A DNA stretch of 53,882 nucleotides from JANXUC01 sp043782485 (GTDB lineage: Bacteria > Acidobacteriota > Terriglobia > Terriglobales > Acidobacteriaceae): NCBI GenBank assembly GCA_043782485.1, contig JAYWAL010000157.1, positions 1 through 53,882 of the forward strand, written 5' to 3'. Of the stretch, positions 32,618-41,368 are shown one piece after another. The translations under genes and the position numbers were made by a program. Position 1 is the stretch's first letter; each line of letters begins with the position of its first letter. The notes beneath the pieces were generated by a model. The model was not told the DNA's origin. It did no database searches and saw only the letters and a program-made list of their open reading frames with translations.

Positions 32618-35600
32618 ATGAACATTTCCGCTCCATTTATTAAACGGCCGGTGGGGACGACGTTGATGACGCTGGCGTTGCTGCTGGCTGGCGGGTTGGC
32701 GTTCCGGTATTTACCGGTAGCGCCGCTGCCGCAGGTGGAGTTTCCCGTGATCTCCGTGCAGGCGGGGTTGCCGGGAGCCAGTCCGGAGACGATGGCTTCG
32801 GCGGTGGCTACGCCTTTGGAACGGCAGTTTGGACGAATAGCGGGGATAACGCAGATGACCTCGTCGAGCCAGATGGGCTCGACGAATGTGGTGTTGCAGT
32901 TTGACCTGAGCCGGAATATTGATGCGGCCGGGCGCGACGTGCAGGCGGCGATTAACGCTGCTCGCGGGCAGTTGCCGACGAACCTGCCGAACAATCCTTC
33001 GTACCGAAAAGCGAATCCCGCCGATGCGCCTGTGGTTATTCTAGCGCTGAGCTCGGACACGATTCCGCTGCCCAAGATTTATGACGTTGCGGATACTGTT
33101 CTAGCGCAGAAACTCGCGCAGATGGAGGGCGTGGGCCAGGTGTTTGTGGGGGGCGGAGCCCGGCCCGCGGTGCGCGTGGAGTTGAATCCGACGCTGCTGA
33201 ACCAGTTGGGCCTTGGCCTGGACACGGTCCGCGTGGCGCTGGGTTCAGCGAATGCGAATCGGCCGAAGGGGCAGATTTCCGGGCCGGTGAATGCGTGGAC
33301 GATTCGAGCGAACGACCAGATTTATACCGCTGACGAATACCGCAAAGTGATTGTGGGAAGCGGCCCCAAGGGCGTGGTTCGGCTGGGCGACGTCGGCGAC
33401 GTGCAGGATTCGGTGGAAGATATTCGCAATGGTGGAATTGCAAATGGCAAGCCAGCGGTGCTGATTATCATTTCGCGGCAGCCGGGCGCTAACATTATTG
33501 AAACAGCAGACCGGATTCATGCGGCTCTGCCGTTACTGCGGGCATCGATTTCCCCGGCGATTGATGTGGGCGTGGTGATGGACCGCACGACGACGATTCG
33601 GGCGTCCGTCTCGGATACGGAACGAACGCTGTTGCTTTCGATTGTGCTGGTGGTGCTGGTGGTGTTCGTGTTTCTGCGAAGTTTGCGGGCGACGTTGATT
33701 CCGAGCGTGTCGGTGCCGCTTTCCTTGATTGCCACGTTTGCGGTGATGTGGCTGCTGGGTTATAGCGTGGACAACCTTTCGCTGATGGCGCTGGCGATCT
33801 CGACAGGGTTTGTGGTGGATGATGCGATTGTGGTTTTGGAAAACGTAACGCGGTATATCGAGAAGGGCATGGACCCGGTACAGGCGGCGTACCGTGGGGC
33901 GCGTGAGATTGGGTTTACGGTTCTTTCCATGAGCACGTCGCTGATTGCCGTGTTCATTCCCATTCTTTTGATGGCTGGGATTGTGGGGCGCTTCTTTCGC
34001 GAGTTTGCGGTGGTGCTGAGTGTGGCGATTGGAATTTCGCTGTTGGTGTCGCTGACGACGACGCCGATGCTGTGCGCGAAGTTTCTGCGTCCGGAAACGG
34101 AACGGAAGCATGGAAGGATTTACAAAGCGACGGAGAGGGCGTTTCAGGGACTGCTGCACTTGTACGAGCGCTGCCTGCGCTGGGTGTTGCGGCATCAGCC
34201 GCTGACGCTGGGGGTAACGCTGGTGACGGCGGTTCTGAGCGTGTACCTGTACGTGATTGTGCCGAAGGGATTTTTTCCGCAGCAGGATACGGGGCGGCTG
34301 GGCGCGTCGGTGCAGGCGGCGCAGGATATTTCGTTTGCGGCGCTGCGCGGGAAGATGCAACAGTATGTGGAGATTGTTGCGAAAGACCCGGCGGTGCAGA
34401 CGGTGGTGGGCTTTGCCGGGGGCGGGGGAACGTCGAATACGGGGCGGATGTTTATCACGTTGAAGTCTTTGGAACAGCGCAAACTGAGCGCGGATCAGGT
34501 GATTGGGCGCATGCGCGGGAAGCTGGCGGCGGTGGCGGGGGCGAGTATCTTTCTGCAAGCGCAACAGGATTTACAGATTGGCGGGCGCATGGGGAATGCG
34601 CAGTTCCAATATACGTTGCAGGCGGAGAACCTGGACGATTTGAATCATTGGTCGCCGCTGGTGTTGCAGAAGCTGCGTTCGGTTGCGCAATTGAAAGACG
34701 TGAATACGGACCAGCAGGTTCACGGGTTGGAATCGTTTGTGGAGATTGACCGGGCTACGGCGTCGCGGCTTGGAGTTGCGTCGAGCGATATTGACAATGC
34801 GTTGTATGACGCGTTTGGACAGCGGCAGGTATCGACGATGTATCGGTCGCTGAATCAGTATCACGTGGTGATGGAAGTTGCCCCCGAGCAGCAGAGGAGC
34901 ACGGATGCGCTGCAAGCGGCGTACGTGCGGTCGTCGAACGGGAACATGGTGCCGCTGGCGTCAATGGTGCATTTTGCTTCGGCGAATACGCCGCTGGCGG
35001 TGAATCATCAGGGGCAGTTGCCGTCGGTGACGCTTTCGTTCAACGTGGCGCCGGGCGTGGCTTTGGGCGATGCCACGAAGCTGGTGGATGCGGCGATGCG
35101 CGCGATTGGCGTGCCATCGAGCGTGCATGGCGGGTTTCAGGGGACGGCGGCGGCGTTTCAGGACTCGAACTCGACGCAAGGCTGGCTGATTCTGGCGGCG
35201 CTTTTGACGGTGTATATTGTGCTGGGCGTTTTGTATGAGAGCTATATTCATCCGATTACGATTTTGTCGACGCTGCCTTCGGCGGGGGTGGGGGCGCTGC
35301 TGGCGCTGCTGATTACAGGCGGGGATTTGAACGTGATTGCGCTGATTGGGATTTTGTTGCTGATCGGAATTGTGAAGAAGAATGCCATCATGATGATTGA
35401 TTTTGCGCTGCACGTGGAGCGGACGGAAGGGAAGAGCTCGACCGAGGCGATTTACGATGCGTGCGTGATGCGGTTTCGGCCGATCATGATGACGACGATG
35501 GCGGCGCTGCTGGGTGGGCTGCCGCTGGCGCTGGGCACGGGCGTGGGAGCGGAGTTGCGGCGGCCGTTGGGTATCACGATTGTAGGTGGGTTGATTCTGA

Positions 35601-35743
35601 GTCAGTTGCTGACGTTGTTTACGACGCCGGTGGTGTATGTGTATCTGGATCGGCTGAGTTTGGCGATGCGGGGCGGTGGTAGAGAACGCGTTGGTCAGTC
35701 GATTCTCCCGGGGGGAAGCGAAGGCGCCGGCTTGGCGAGGTGA
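32618..35743 (+). CDS. Drug-type RND efflux permease, second copy (MdtC-like)
   Basis: A 1041-residue HAE-1-type RND transporter similar to the gene before it but clearly separate in sequence. It begins MNISAPFIKRPVGTTLMTL, has LPQVEFPVISVQAGLPGASP at the porter start, STGFVVDDAIVVLENVTRY at the transmembrane-4 relay, and KGFFPQQDTGRL. The duplicated MdtB/MdtC arrangement supports a heteromeric pump for bile-salt-like or antibiotic substrates, though the substrate is not readable. Codon use in the second half is richer in GCG and GTG than in the first gene, which hints at separate histories. It ends 91 bp before the sensor kinase gene. Confidence 0.94.
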   Translation: MNISAPFIKRPVGTTLMTLALLLAGGLAFRYLPVAPLPQVEFPVISVQAGLPGASPETMASAVATPLERQFGRIAGITQMTSSSQMGSTNVVLQFDLSRNIDAAGRDVQAAINAARGQLPTNLPNNPSYRKANPADAPVVILALSSDTIPLPKIYDVADTVLAQKLAQMEGVGQVFVGGGARPAVRVELNPTLLNQLGLGLDTVRVALGSANANRPKGQISGPVNAWTIRANDQIYTADEYRKVIVGSGPKGVVRLGDVGDVQDSVEDIRNGGIANGKPAVLIIISRQPGANIIETADRIHAALPLLRASISPAIDVGVVMDRTTTIRASVSDTERTLLLSIVLVVLVVFVFLRSLRATLIPSVSVPLSLIATFAVMWLLGYSVDNLSLMALAISTGFVVDDAIVVLENVTRYIEKGMDPVQAAYRGAREIGFTVLSMSTSLIAVFIPILLMAGIVGRFFREFAVVLSVAIGISLLVSLTTTPMLCAKFLRPETERKHGRIYKATERAFQGLLHLYERCLRWVLRHQPLTLGVTLVTAVLSVYLYVIVPKGFFPQQDTGRLGASVQAAQDISFAALRGKMQQYVEIVAKDPAVQTVVGFAGGGGTSNTGRMFITLKSLEQRKLSADQVIGRMRGKLAAVAGASIFLQAQQDLQIGGRMGNAQFQYTLQAENLDDLNHWSPLVLQKLRSVAQLKDVNTDQQVHGLESFVEIDRATASRLGVASSDIDNALYDAFGQRQVSTMYRSLNQYHVVMEVAPEQQRSTDALQAAYVRSSNGNMVPLASMVHFASANTPLAVNHQGQLPSVTLSFNVAPGVALGDATKLVDAAMRAIGVPSSVHGGFQGTAAAFQDSNSTQGWLILAALLTVYIVLGVLYESYIHPITILSTLPSAGVGALLALLITGGDLNVIALIGILLLIGIVKKNAIMMIDFALHVERTEGKSSTEAIYDACVMRFRPIMMTTMAALLGGLPLALGTGVGAELRRPLGITIVGGLILSQLLTLFTTPVVYVYLDRLSLAMRGGGRERVGQSILPGGSEGAGLAR

Positions 35744-35834
35744 GCTCCTCGTTACTGATGTGGCGCTGTGGCTTCGTGGGCGTGGAGTTGTTGGAATCTC
35801 AGTGCTAGTCTGAAAGGCAGCGCCATCCCATTTC

Positions 35835-37115
35835 ATGTCCACGCCAGCTTCTTCCGAGGGCCGGGTTTCGCGCCATAGTCAGTGGCTGGATGTGCCGTGG
35901 CTGGTATTTCTCGGCGGGCTTGCGGTGCTACCGCCGTTTCTAGAATGGCACAAACAACTGACTCTGTTTGCGCTGGGGGCTGTGCAGCTTTCGGAGTCTC
36001 GTGTCGTAGCGCGGTGGCCCAAGCGGGGTCCGATATCTGCGGTTGTCTTGAAGATCGTGCTGGCTACGCTGCTCATTGATCACACAGGCGAACTCAGCAT
36101 CAACAGCAGTTATTACCCCATTTACTTTGTGCCTGTCATCACGGCGGCTTTGTATTTTGGGCCGAGCGTCACATTGTTGTGGACTCTTTTGGCGTCGGCG
36201 GCGTATTTGTCGTACCTTTTTCCCGCGCTCAACGACTACTCCATTGATGCTTCGGGTTATACGGTTCTCGCGATTCGTATTTTCTTTTTCTTTCTCGTTG
36301 GTATGGTGGTCAACCGCGTGGTCGTCGCTTATCGGGAGCAGAGTAACAGCTACCAGCGGCTAGCGGAACAGTTGATGGAAACGAACCGAGCGTTGGAGCG
36401 GGCGCATGCTGAAACCCGACGCTCGGAGCGGCTCGCCGCCTTGGGGCAGCTTACGGCGGGGCTGGCGCATGAAATTCGCAATCCTCTGGGGATCATCAAA
36501 GGTTCGGCGGAGATGTTGAGCCAGAAGCTCGATGCGACAAATCCGCTGGCTGTCGAGCTGTCGGGATATATTTCCAGCGAGGTCAATCGCCTGAGTGCCC
36601 TGATGAGTCGCTTCCTGGATTTCGCTCGACCCTTGCAAGCCGAAACCCAGCCGCTCCACATCACCGAAATCCTGGACAAGGTCGTGCGGTCCGTGGAAGA
36701 GCACTGGCAAGGCGGGAAAGTAGCGGTCCAACGTTCCTACCAAAACCCGCTCCCAGTGGTGCCGCTGGATGCGACATTGTGCGAGCAAGTTTTTCTCAAC
36801 CTGGCTCAGAATGCGTTTGAGGCCATGGGCGAGGCTGGCGGAGCGCTAATCTTAGAAGTTGCCCAGCGAGAGTCAGACAATCGACAGGGCGTGGAAGTGC
36901 GGATACAAGACACCGGGCCAGGAATCTCACCGGAGCTACGGGAGCAGATTTTTAATCCATTCGTCACGACCAAAGCCATGGGCGTGGGGTTGGGCTTGTC
37001 GATCGTTTCTCAAATCATGGATGAACACCAAGGCTCTATTCGCTTGCTGGACACGCACGGGAAGGGCGCTGGCTTCGGCCTGTTCTTTCCGTTCCAGGGA
37101 GCCGCATCTAACTAG
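35835..37115 (+). CDS. Membrane sensor histidine kinase (NtrB-like)
   Basis: A 426-residue sensor kinase. The N-terminal 165 residues hold about five hydrophobic segments, suggesting an integral-membrane sensor. Then come a short coiled linker (YREQSNSYQRLAEQLME) and the HisKA domain with LAHEIRNPLGIIKGSAE, whose His is the phosphorylation site. The ATPase domain has N box NLAQNAFEAM, G1 DTGPGI, F box FNPFVTTK and G2 GVGLGLSI, all intact. It is followed 2 bp later by an NtrC-type regulator, so the two are a cognate pair. The signal is unknown. The preceding efflux operon (91 bp upstream) makes envelope or drug stress one guess. Confidence 0.94.
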   Translation: MSTPASSEGRVSRHSQWLDVPWLVFLGGLAVLPPFLEWHKQLTLFALGAVQLSESRVVARWPKRGPISAVVLKIVLATLLIDHTGELSINSSYYPIYFVPVITAALYFGPSVTLLWTLLASAAYLSYLFPALNDYSIDASGYTVLAIRIFFFFLVGMVVNRVVVAYREQSNSYQRLAEQLMETNRALERAHAETRRSERLAALGQLTAGLAHEIRNPLGIIKGSAEMLSQKLDATNPLAVELSGYISSEVNRLSALMSRFLDFARPLQAETQPLHITEILDKVVRSVEEHWQGGKVAVQRSYQNPLPVVPLDATLCEQVFLNLAQNAFEAMGEAGGALILEVAQRESDNRQGVEVRIQDTGPGISPELREQIFNPFVTTKAMGVGLGLSIVSQIMDEHQGSIRLLDTHGKGAGFGLFFPFQGAASN

Positions 37116-37117
37116 AC

Positions 37118-38491
37118 ATGTCTACCGTGCTGATTGTCGAGGACGAAGCCAAGATGCGCCGCCTGCTCGAGTTGAGTCTCGCAGAAGACGGCTTCACCAC
37201 CCTTTCGGCGGCCGATGCGGAAACAGGGCTGAAGTTGTTGCGGGAAGGCAATGTAGATTTGGTGGTTACGGATTTGAAGCTTTCGGCCATGGGCGGCCTG
37301 GAATTTCTCCAGATAGCCAAGCGGCTGAACAGCGCTCTGCCGATTGTGGTCATGACAGCCTTCGGGACAGTGGAAACCGCTGTTGAGGCGATGAAAGCTG
37401 GTGCCAGCGACTACGTGCTCAAACCGTTCGCTCTCTCCGAAATGCTCATGGTCATCCACAAAGAGCTGGACGTCAGCAAGCTGCGCGAGGAAAACCGGAC
37501 ACTTCGTGAGGCACTCGGCCATCGTTATGCGCATCCGAATATCGTTGCCCAAAGTGCAAAGATGCAGGAGGCTCTGTCGCTGGTTGAGCGCGTCGCTCTG
37601 ACCAATTCGACCGTGCTCATCGGCGGTGAAACCGGCGTGGGCAAGGACCTAATCGCCCGCGCCATCCATGAAAAGTCTCGTCGCGCTTCCTTCCCCTTTA
37701 TCAAGATCAACAGTACAGCGATTCCGGAAACACTCATCGAAAGCGAGCTGTTTGGCTACGAAAAAGGAGCCTTTACTGGAGCCACCAGCAGCAAGCCCGG
37801 CAAGTTTGAACTGGCCGACAAGGGCACGCTTTTTCTCGATGAAATCGGCGATATCCCGCTGGCCACACAGGTCAAACTTTTACGCGTATTGCAAGGGCAC
37901 GAATTTGAACGGCTCGGCGGGACGAAGACGCTGAAAGTGGATGTGCGCCTCATCGCCGCCACGAATCGAGATCTACGCGCTGCTTTAGAAGCCGGAACAT
38001 TTCGTGAGGATTTGTTCTATCGGCTGAACGTAGTCCCGATTGATGTTGCTCCGCTGCGTGAGCGCCGCGAAGATATTCCCGAGCTAGTGCGCCTTTTCAT
38101 CGAACGCTTTTCCAGCGACTCGGCCAAACTGGTAACGAGCATTTCCCCGGATGCTATGCGAGTCCTGGTGAATTACCACTGGCCTGGCAATGTGCGCGAG
38201 TTGCAAAACATCATGGAGCGCGCCTGTGCCCTGGCCGAGGGTCCCGTCTTGGAAGTGAAAGACATCCGTCTCGATCCCGAGCGCGCCAAGCCCGCCCAAT
38301 CGAACGGCGGGTTTCTGCCCGAGGGTTTCACACTCGAGCAATGGGAAGATGAAATGATCCGTGAAGCTCTGCAACGCAGCCACGGCAACAAGAGCCAAGC
38401 CGCGCGCTTACTGGGCCTGTCGCGCAACGCTCTCCGCTATCGCCTCTCGAAAATCGGGATTGCCGACGACGCCGAACCAGCCGAGGAATAG
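37118..38491 (+). CDS. Sigma-54-dependent response regulator (NtrC family)
   Basis: A 457-residue NtrC-type activator. The receiver domain (1-120) has VEDE acidic residues, the phospho-acceptor in VTDLKL, and the conserved Lys in YVLKPF. The AAA+ domain has Walker A GETGVGKDLIA (about 169-179), the sigma-54 contact loop GAFTGA, and Walker B GTLFLDEIGD. The C-terminus has a Fis-type helix-turn-helix (NKSQAARLLGLSRNALRYRL). It needs RpoN, so its targets should carry GG-N10-GC promoters. I did not find a convincing one inside this window. It is co-transcribed with the sensor kinase (2-bp gap). Confidence 0.95.
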   Translation: MSTVLIVEDEAKMRRLLELSLAEDGFTTLSAADAETGLKLLREGNVDLVVTDLKLSAMGGLEFLQIAKRLNSALPIVVMTAFGTVETAVEAMKAGASDYVLKPFALSEMLMVIHKELDVSKLREENRTLREALGHRYAHPNIVAQSAKMQEALSLVERVALTNSTVLIGGETGVGKDLIARAIHEKSRRASFPFIKINSTAIPETLIESELFGYEKGAFTGATSSKPGKFELADKGTLFLDEIGDIPLATQVKLLRVLQGHEFERLGGTKTLKVDVRLIAATNRDLRAALEAGTFREDLFYRLNVVPIDVAPLRERREDIPELVRLFIERFSSDSAKLVTSISPDAMRVLVNYHWPGNVRELQNIMERACALAEGPVLEVKDIRLDPERAKPAQSNGGFLPEGFTLEQWEDEMIREALQRSHGNKSQAARLLGLSRNALRYRLSKIGIADDAEPAEE

Positions 38492-38734
38492 GAAGGCGTG
38501 TAAGGCGGGTACCTTCGTCCGCGAAAAATTTTGCACATGGTTGAAAACCACCACCCTTTGGTGGAATGCAACCAACTCTGCCGCTCCTTCCGCCATCCTT
38601 CGTTCGAATCGCGGATAATTCCCTCGTGTAATCAGCAACTTACGACGCTTCCACCGGGGGCGCTTTGGTCCTGCACATGCAAGGTTCGTCCTGCGGAGCC
38701 AGCCACAACCGAGGCTCTGCAACGAGGTGGGCTC

Positions 38735-41212
38735 ATGAGATCCACGACCTTTACCAAAGTAGCGATGGCAGCGGTCAATCTGTTGACTGCGGCCAGCCTG
38801 ATGGCGCAGGTACAAACGGGCCAAGGCGTCGCCCGCATTAGCCTGATCCACGGCGACGTTTCCACGCAGCGCGGCGACTCCGGTGATACGGCGGCCGCAG
38901 CCTTGAACGCACCCGTCGTGACGGGTGACCGGATTTCCACCGGCGACAACTCGCGCGCTGAAGTGCAGCTCGATTTCGCCAACGTCCTGCGTCTCAGCGA
39001 GCGCTCGACCGCGAACGTAGCCAGCCTTACCGACAAGGAAATTCAAATTCAAGTCAGCCAGGGTTCCGCCACCTACACGGCGTTCAAGACCAGCGAAATC
39101 CGCCCTGAGGTCGATACGGCCAATCTGTCAGTCCGTCCCGCGAAGGGCGATGTCAGTTTTCGCATCGAAGCCATTTCCGCGGACGAAACTGAAGTGACCG
39201 TCCGCAAAGGCGAGGCTGAGGTTTCCACCTCGTCCGGCAGCCAGCAAGTCCGCAAGGGCGAAATGATCGTCGTTCGCGGCAGCGGCACGGATGCTCAATT
39301 CAAAGTCGAGGACGCGCGCAATCGCGATGACTGGGACAAGTGGAACGACGACCGTGACCATTTAATCAGCAATGCGGAAGGGGTTCACCGCACCAGTCCT
39401 TACTACACCGGTTCTCAGGATCTTGATGCTTACGGTCACTGGCGCACGGTTCCCGAATATGGTTCCGTGTGGGTTCCCACGGTTTCCGCCGACTGGGTTC
39501 CTTACCGTGAGGGCCGCTGGGTTTGGGAGCCTTACTACGGTTGGACGTGGGTTTCCTCTGAAGCTTGGGGGTGGGCTCCGTACCACTATGGACGCTGGTT
39601 TTATTCGGATTCCTCGTGGGTATGGTGGCCAGGACCGGTGGGTGGCTATGGCTACGGTGGCCGATACTATCGGCCTGTCTGGGCGCCTGCCTATGTTTCG
39701 TTCTTTGGTTTTGGTGGCGGCATCGGTATCGGTTTCGGATCGTTTGGCTGGTTGCCGACCGGCCCTTGTGACGAGTTCCGTCCTTGGTACGGAGGCTACG
39801 GTTCGCGGTTCAACCAGGTTAACGTCACCAACATCACAAATGTCACGAACATCTACAACTACGGAGGCCGTGGCGAACATTTTCGTGGCGAGCGACCGCT
39901 CTACCAGGGTCGTGGCGTGCAGTATTCCAATCTTCGCCTGGCGGGAACGGATGTGCGGATTCGCCGAGCGATTTCTTCGGTGCCAGCGGAGCACTTTGGT
40001 AGCGGGCGTGTAGCGGCCCGGGGTATTGATCCGGGAACATTCCGAGAAGCACGCATGATGACCGGAAACCTTCCGGTTGTGCCCACGCGGGCCAGCCTGA
40101 ACGCGTCGAACCGCTTGGCCGCTCCTGATACGTTCCGGGGCGGGCAGCCGTCGCGGTTCTTCGGCACCAATCGCCCTGCTCCTTCGCCTCAGTCGTTCGA
40201 TCACCAGGCGGCGCAGGTGCAGCAGTCCATTCAACGGGACGGGCACTTTACGCCGATCCGCAGTGGCGAGCCTGCGGGGAATGGCCTGGCGGGAAATAAT
40301 CCAGCGGCGAACCGCGCTCCCGGAAGTCCGGTAACGCAGAATCCGATGACGCAGAATCGAGGCGGCGAAAACGCAGGCTCCAGAAATGGAACTCCGGAAC
40401 GCGGCTCGTTAACGGCACCCAAGGTGTCGGTTAATCAGCCGAATCGGTCTTCGGATGGGAGAGGCAGTAGCAATGACCGCAGCAACAATGATCGCAGCAA
40501 CAATGATCGCAGCAACAATGACCAGGGCTGGCATCGCTTTCCCAGCCCTGCTTCTGGACCTGCCGCGAATCGCGGTACCGGTTCTCAGCCGGAATCTCGA
40601 GGCACCATCCACGACCTTCCAACTCGCACCGGAGGCGGAGGGCCAAGGAGTGATGGCGGCGGTTGGCAGCGATTTCCGTCCTCAAACGATCGCGGCTCCG
40701 GATCGGTTGGGAATCCAGGGAATACTGGGCGCAACGAAGTTCCAAGAGGACAGGGGCGAGGCCAGGAGCCCAGCAACACCGGGAACGGTGGTTGGAATCG
40801 CGGGCCGCGTCCGGAAGCACGCTCGGAAGCAACGAGCCAGGGTAGCGGGAATGGCGGACGCTACCAGGGCCCCAGCAACGGTGGCGGGGGATGGGATCGC
40901 GGGAACGGAGCGCAGCCGTCGCGCGAAGGCGGCTCGCCCAATCGTGGGTCTTATCCTGAGAGATCCGCTCCTCAAAGATCGACCCCCGAAAGATCCGCCC
41001 CCAGCGGCGACTACAGCCGCAGTGGCGGACGCCCCACGCTCGACATGAGGCAGCCGGTAATGACGCCGCGCTCCTCTGGGCCGTCTTATGGTGGTGGCGG
41101 CGGTGGACGCATGCAATCGCCACGGCCACCTTCGGGTGGTGGTGGACGTAGTGAGCCGCCAAGGCCGCCTTCAGGCGGCGGTAGGCCTTCGGGTGGTGAA
41201 CGCCGTCAATAG
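38735..41212 (+). CDS. Exported FecR-domain/DUF6600 protein with low-complexity tail
   Basis: An 825-residue exported protein. ATG 38735 follows ACGAGGTGGG and starts a signal peptide (ending LMAQ, about residue 26). The open frame from 38531 is not needed. The FecR domain (about 30-185) includes ISLIHGDVSTQRGDSGD and DRISTGDNSRAEVQLD. A DUF6600-like Trp/Tyr-rich part follows: HWRTVPEYGSVWVP, GRWVWEPYYGWTWVSSEAWG and YHYGRWFYSDSSWVWWPG. The last 350 residues are rich in N, G, R, S and P, with a DRSNN repeat. Here FecR is not next to a FecI sigma factor. A role as a secreted envelope or adhesive protein is inference. Confidence 0.85.
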   Translation: MRSTTFTKVAMAAVNLLTAASLMAQVQTGQGVARISLIHGDVSTQRGDSGDTAAAALNAPVVTGDRISTGDNSRAEVQLDFANVLRLSERSTANVASLTDKEIQIQVSQGSATYTAFKTSEIRPEVDTANLSVRPAKGDVSFRIEAISADETEVTVRKGEAEVSTSSGSQQVRKGEMIVVRGSGTDAQFKVEDARNRDDWDKWNDDRDHLISNAEGVHRTSPYYTGSQDLDAYGHWRTVPEYGSVWVPTVSADWVPYREGRWVWEPYYGWTWVSSEAWGWAPYHYGRWFYSDSSWVWWPGPVGGYGYGGRYYRPVWAPAYVSFFGFGGGIGIGFGSFGWLPTGPCDEFRPWYGGYGSRFNQVNVTNITNVTNIYNYGGRGEHFRGERPLYQGRGVQYSNLRLAGTDVRIRRAISSVPAEHFGSGRVAARGIDPGTFREARMMTGNLPVVPTRASLNASNRLAAPDTFRGGQPSRFFGTNRPAPSPQSFDHQAAQVQQSIQRDGHFTPIRSGEPAGNGLAGNNPAANRAPGSPVTQNPMTQNRGGENAGSRNGTPERGSLTAPKVSVNQPNRSSDGRGSSNDRSNNDRSNNDRSNNDQGWHRFPSPASGPAANRGTGSQPESRGTIHDLPTRTGGGGPRSDGGGWQRFPSSNDRGSGSVGNPGNTGRNEVPRGQGRGQEPSNTGNGGWNRGPRPEARSEATSQGSGNGGRYQGPSNGGGGWDRGNGAQPSREGGSPNRGSYPERSAPQRSTPERSAPSGDYSRSGGRPTLDMRQPVMTPRSSGPSYGGGGGGRMQSPRPPSGGGGRSEPPRPPSGGGRPSGGERRQ
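40471..40523 (+). repeat. 15-bp tandem repeat encoding DRSNN
   Basis: CAATGAYCGCAGCAA is repeated at 40471-40485, 40486-40500 and 40501-40515, with a partial fourth copy. It encodes NDRSN units in the disordered tail of the FecR/DUF6600 protein. It is in frame, so length changes by slippage would keep the frame. Confidence 0.9.
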
Positions 41213-41240
41213 TGATCTTGGATGATCGTAAAATTGCAGC

Positions 41241-41275
41241 AAGCCCATCGTCTTTCGGCGATGGGCTTTTTCTTT
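41241..41275 (+). terminator. Rho-independent terminator after the FecR/DUF6600 gene
   Basis: AAGCCCATCG (41241-41250) and CGATGGGCTT (41259-41268) form a perfect 10-bp stem with an 8-base loop. A T-rich tail (TTTTCTTT) follows. It lies 28 bp after the stop and about 100 bp before the symporter gene. Confidence 0.9.
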
Positions 41276-41368
41276 GCCAAAATCCTGCGAGCTCGGCAAC
41301 CGAAGGTTTGGACCGCTTGCTAAACTAGTGCTTCCTCGCCATCCTGAACAAGAAAGCACCCGCGCCAC

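Noticed and set aside
35780..35815. TTGG...TGCT considered as a sigma-54 promoter before the sensor kinase
   Set aside because: The spacing between GG and GC is one base too short, and the flanking bases do not match the consensus.
40471..40523. Tandem repeat considered as a CRISPR-like array
   Set aside because: Units are 15 bp with no spacers, and they translate in frame to DRSNN inside a protein, so it is a coding repeat.
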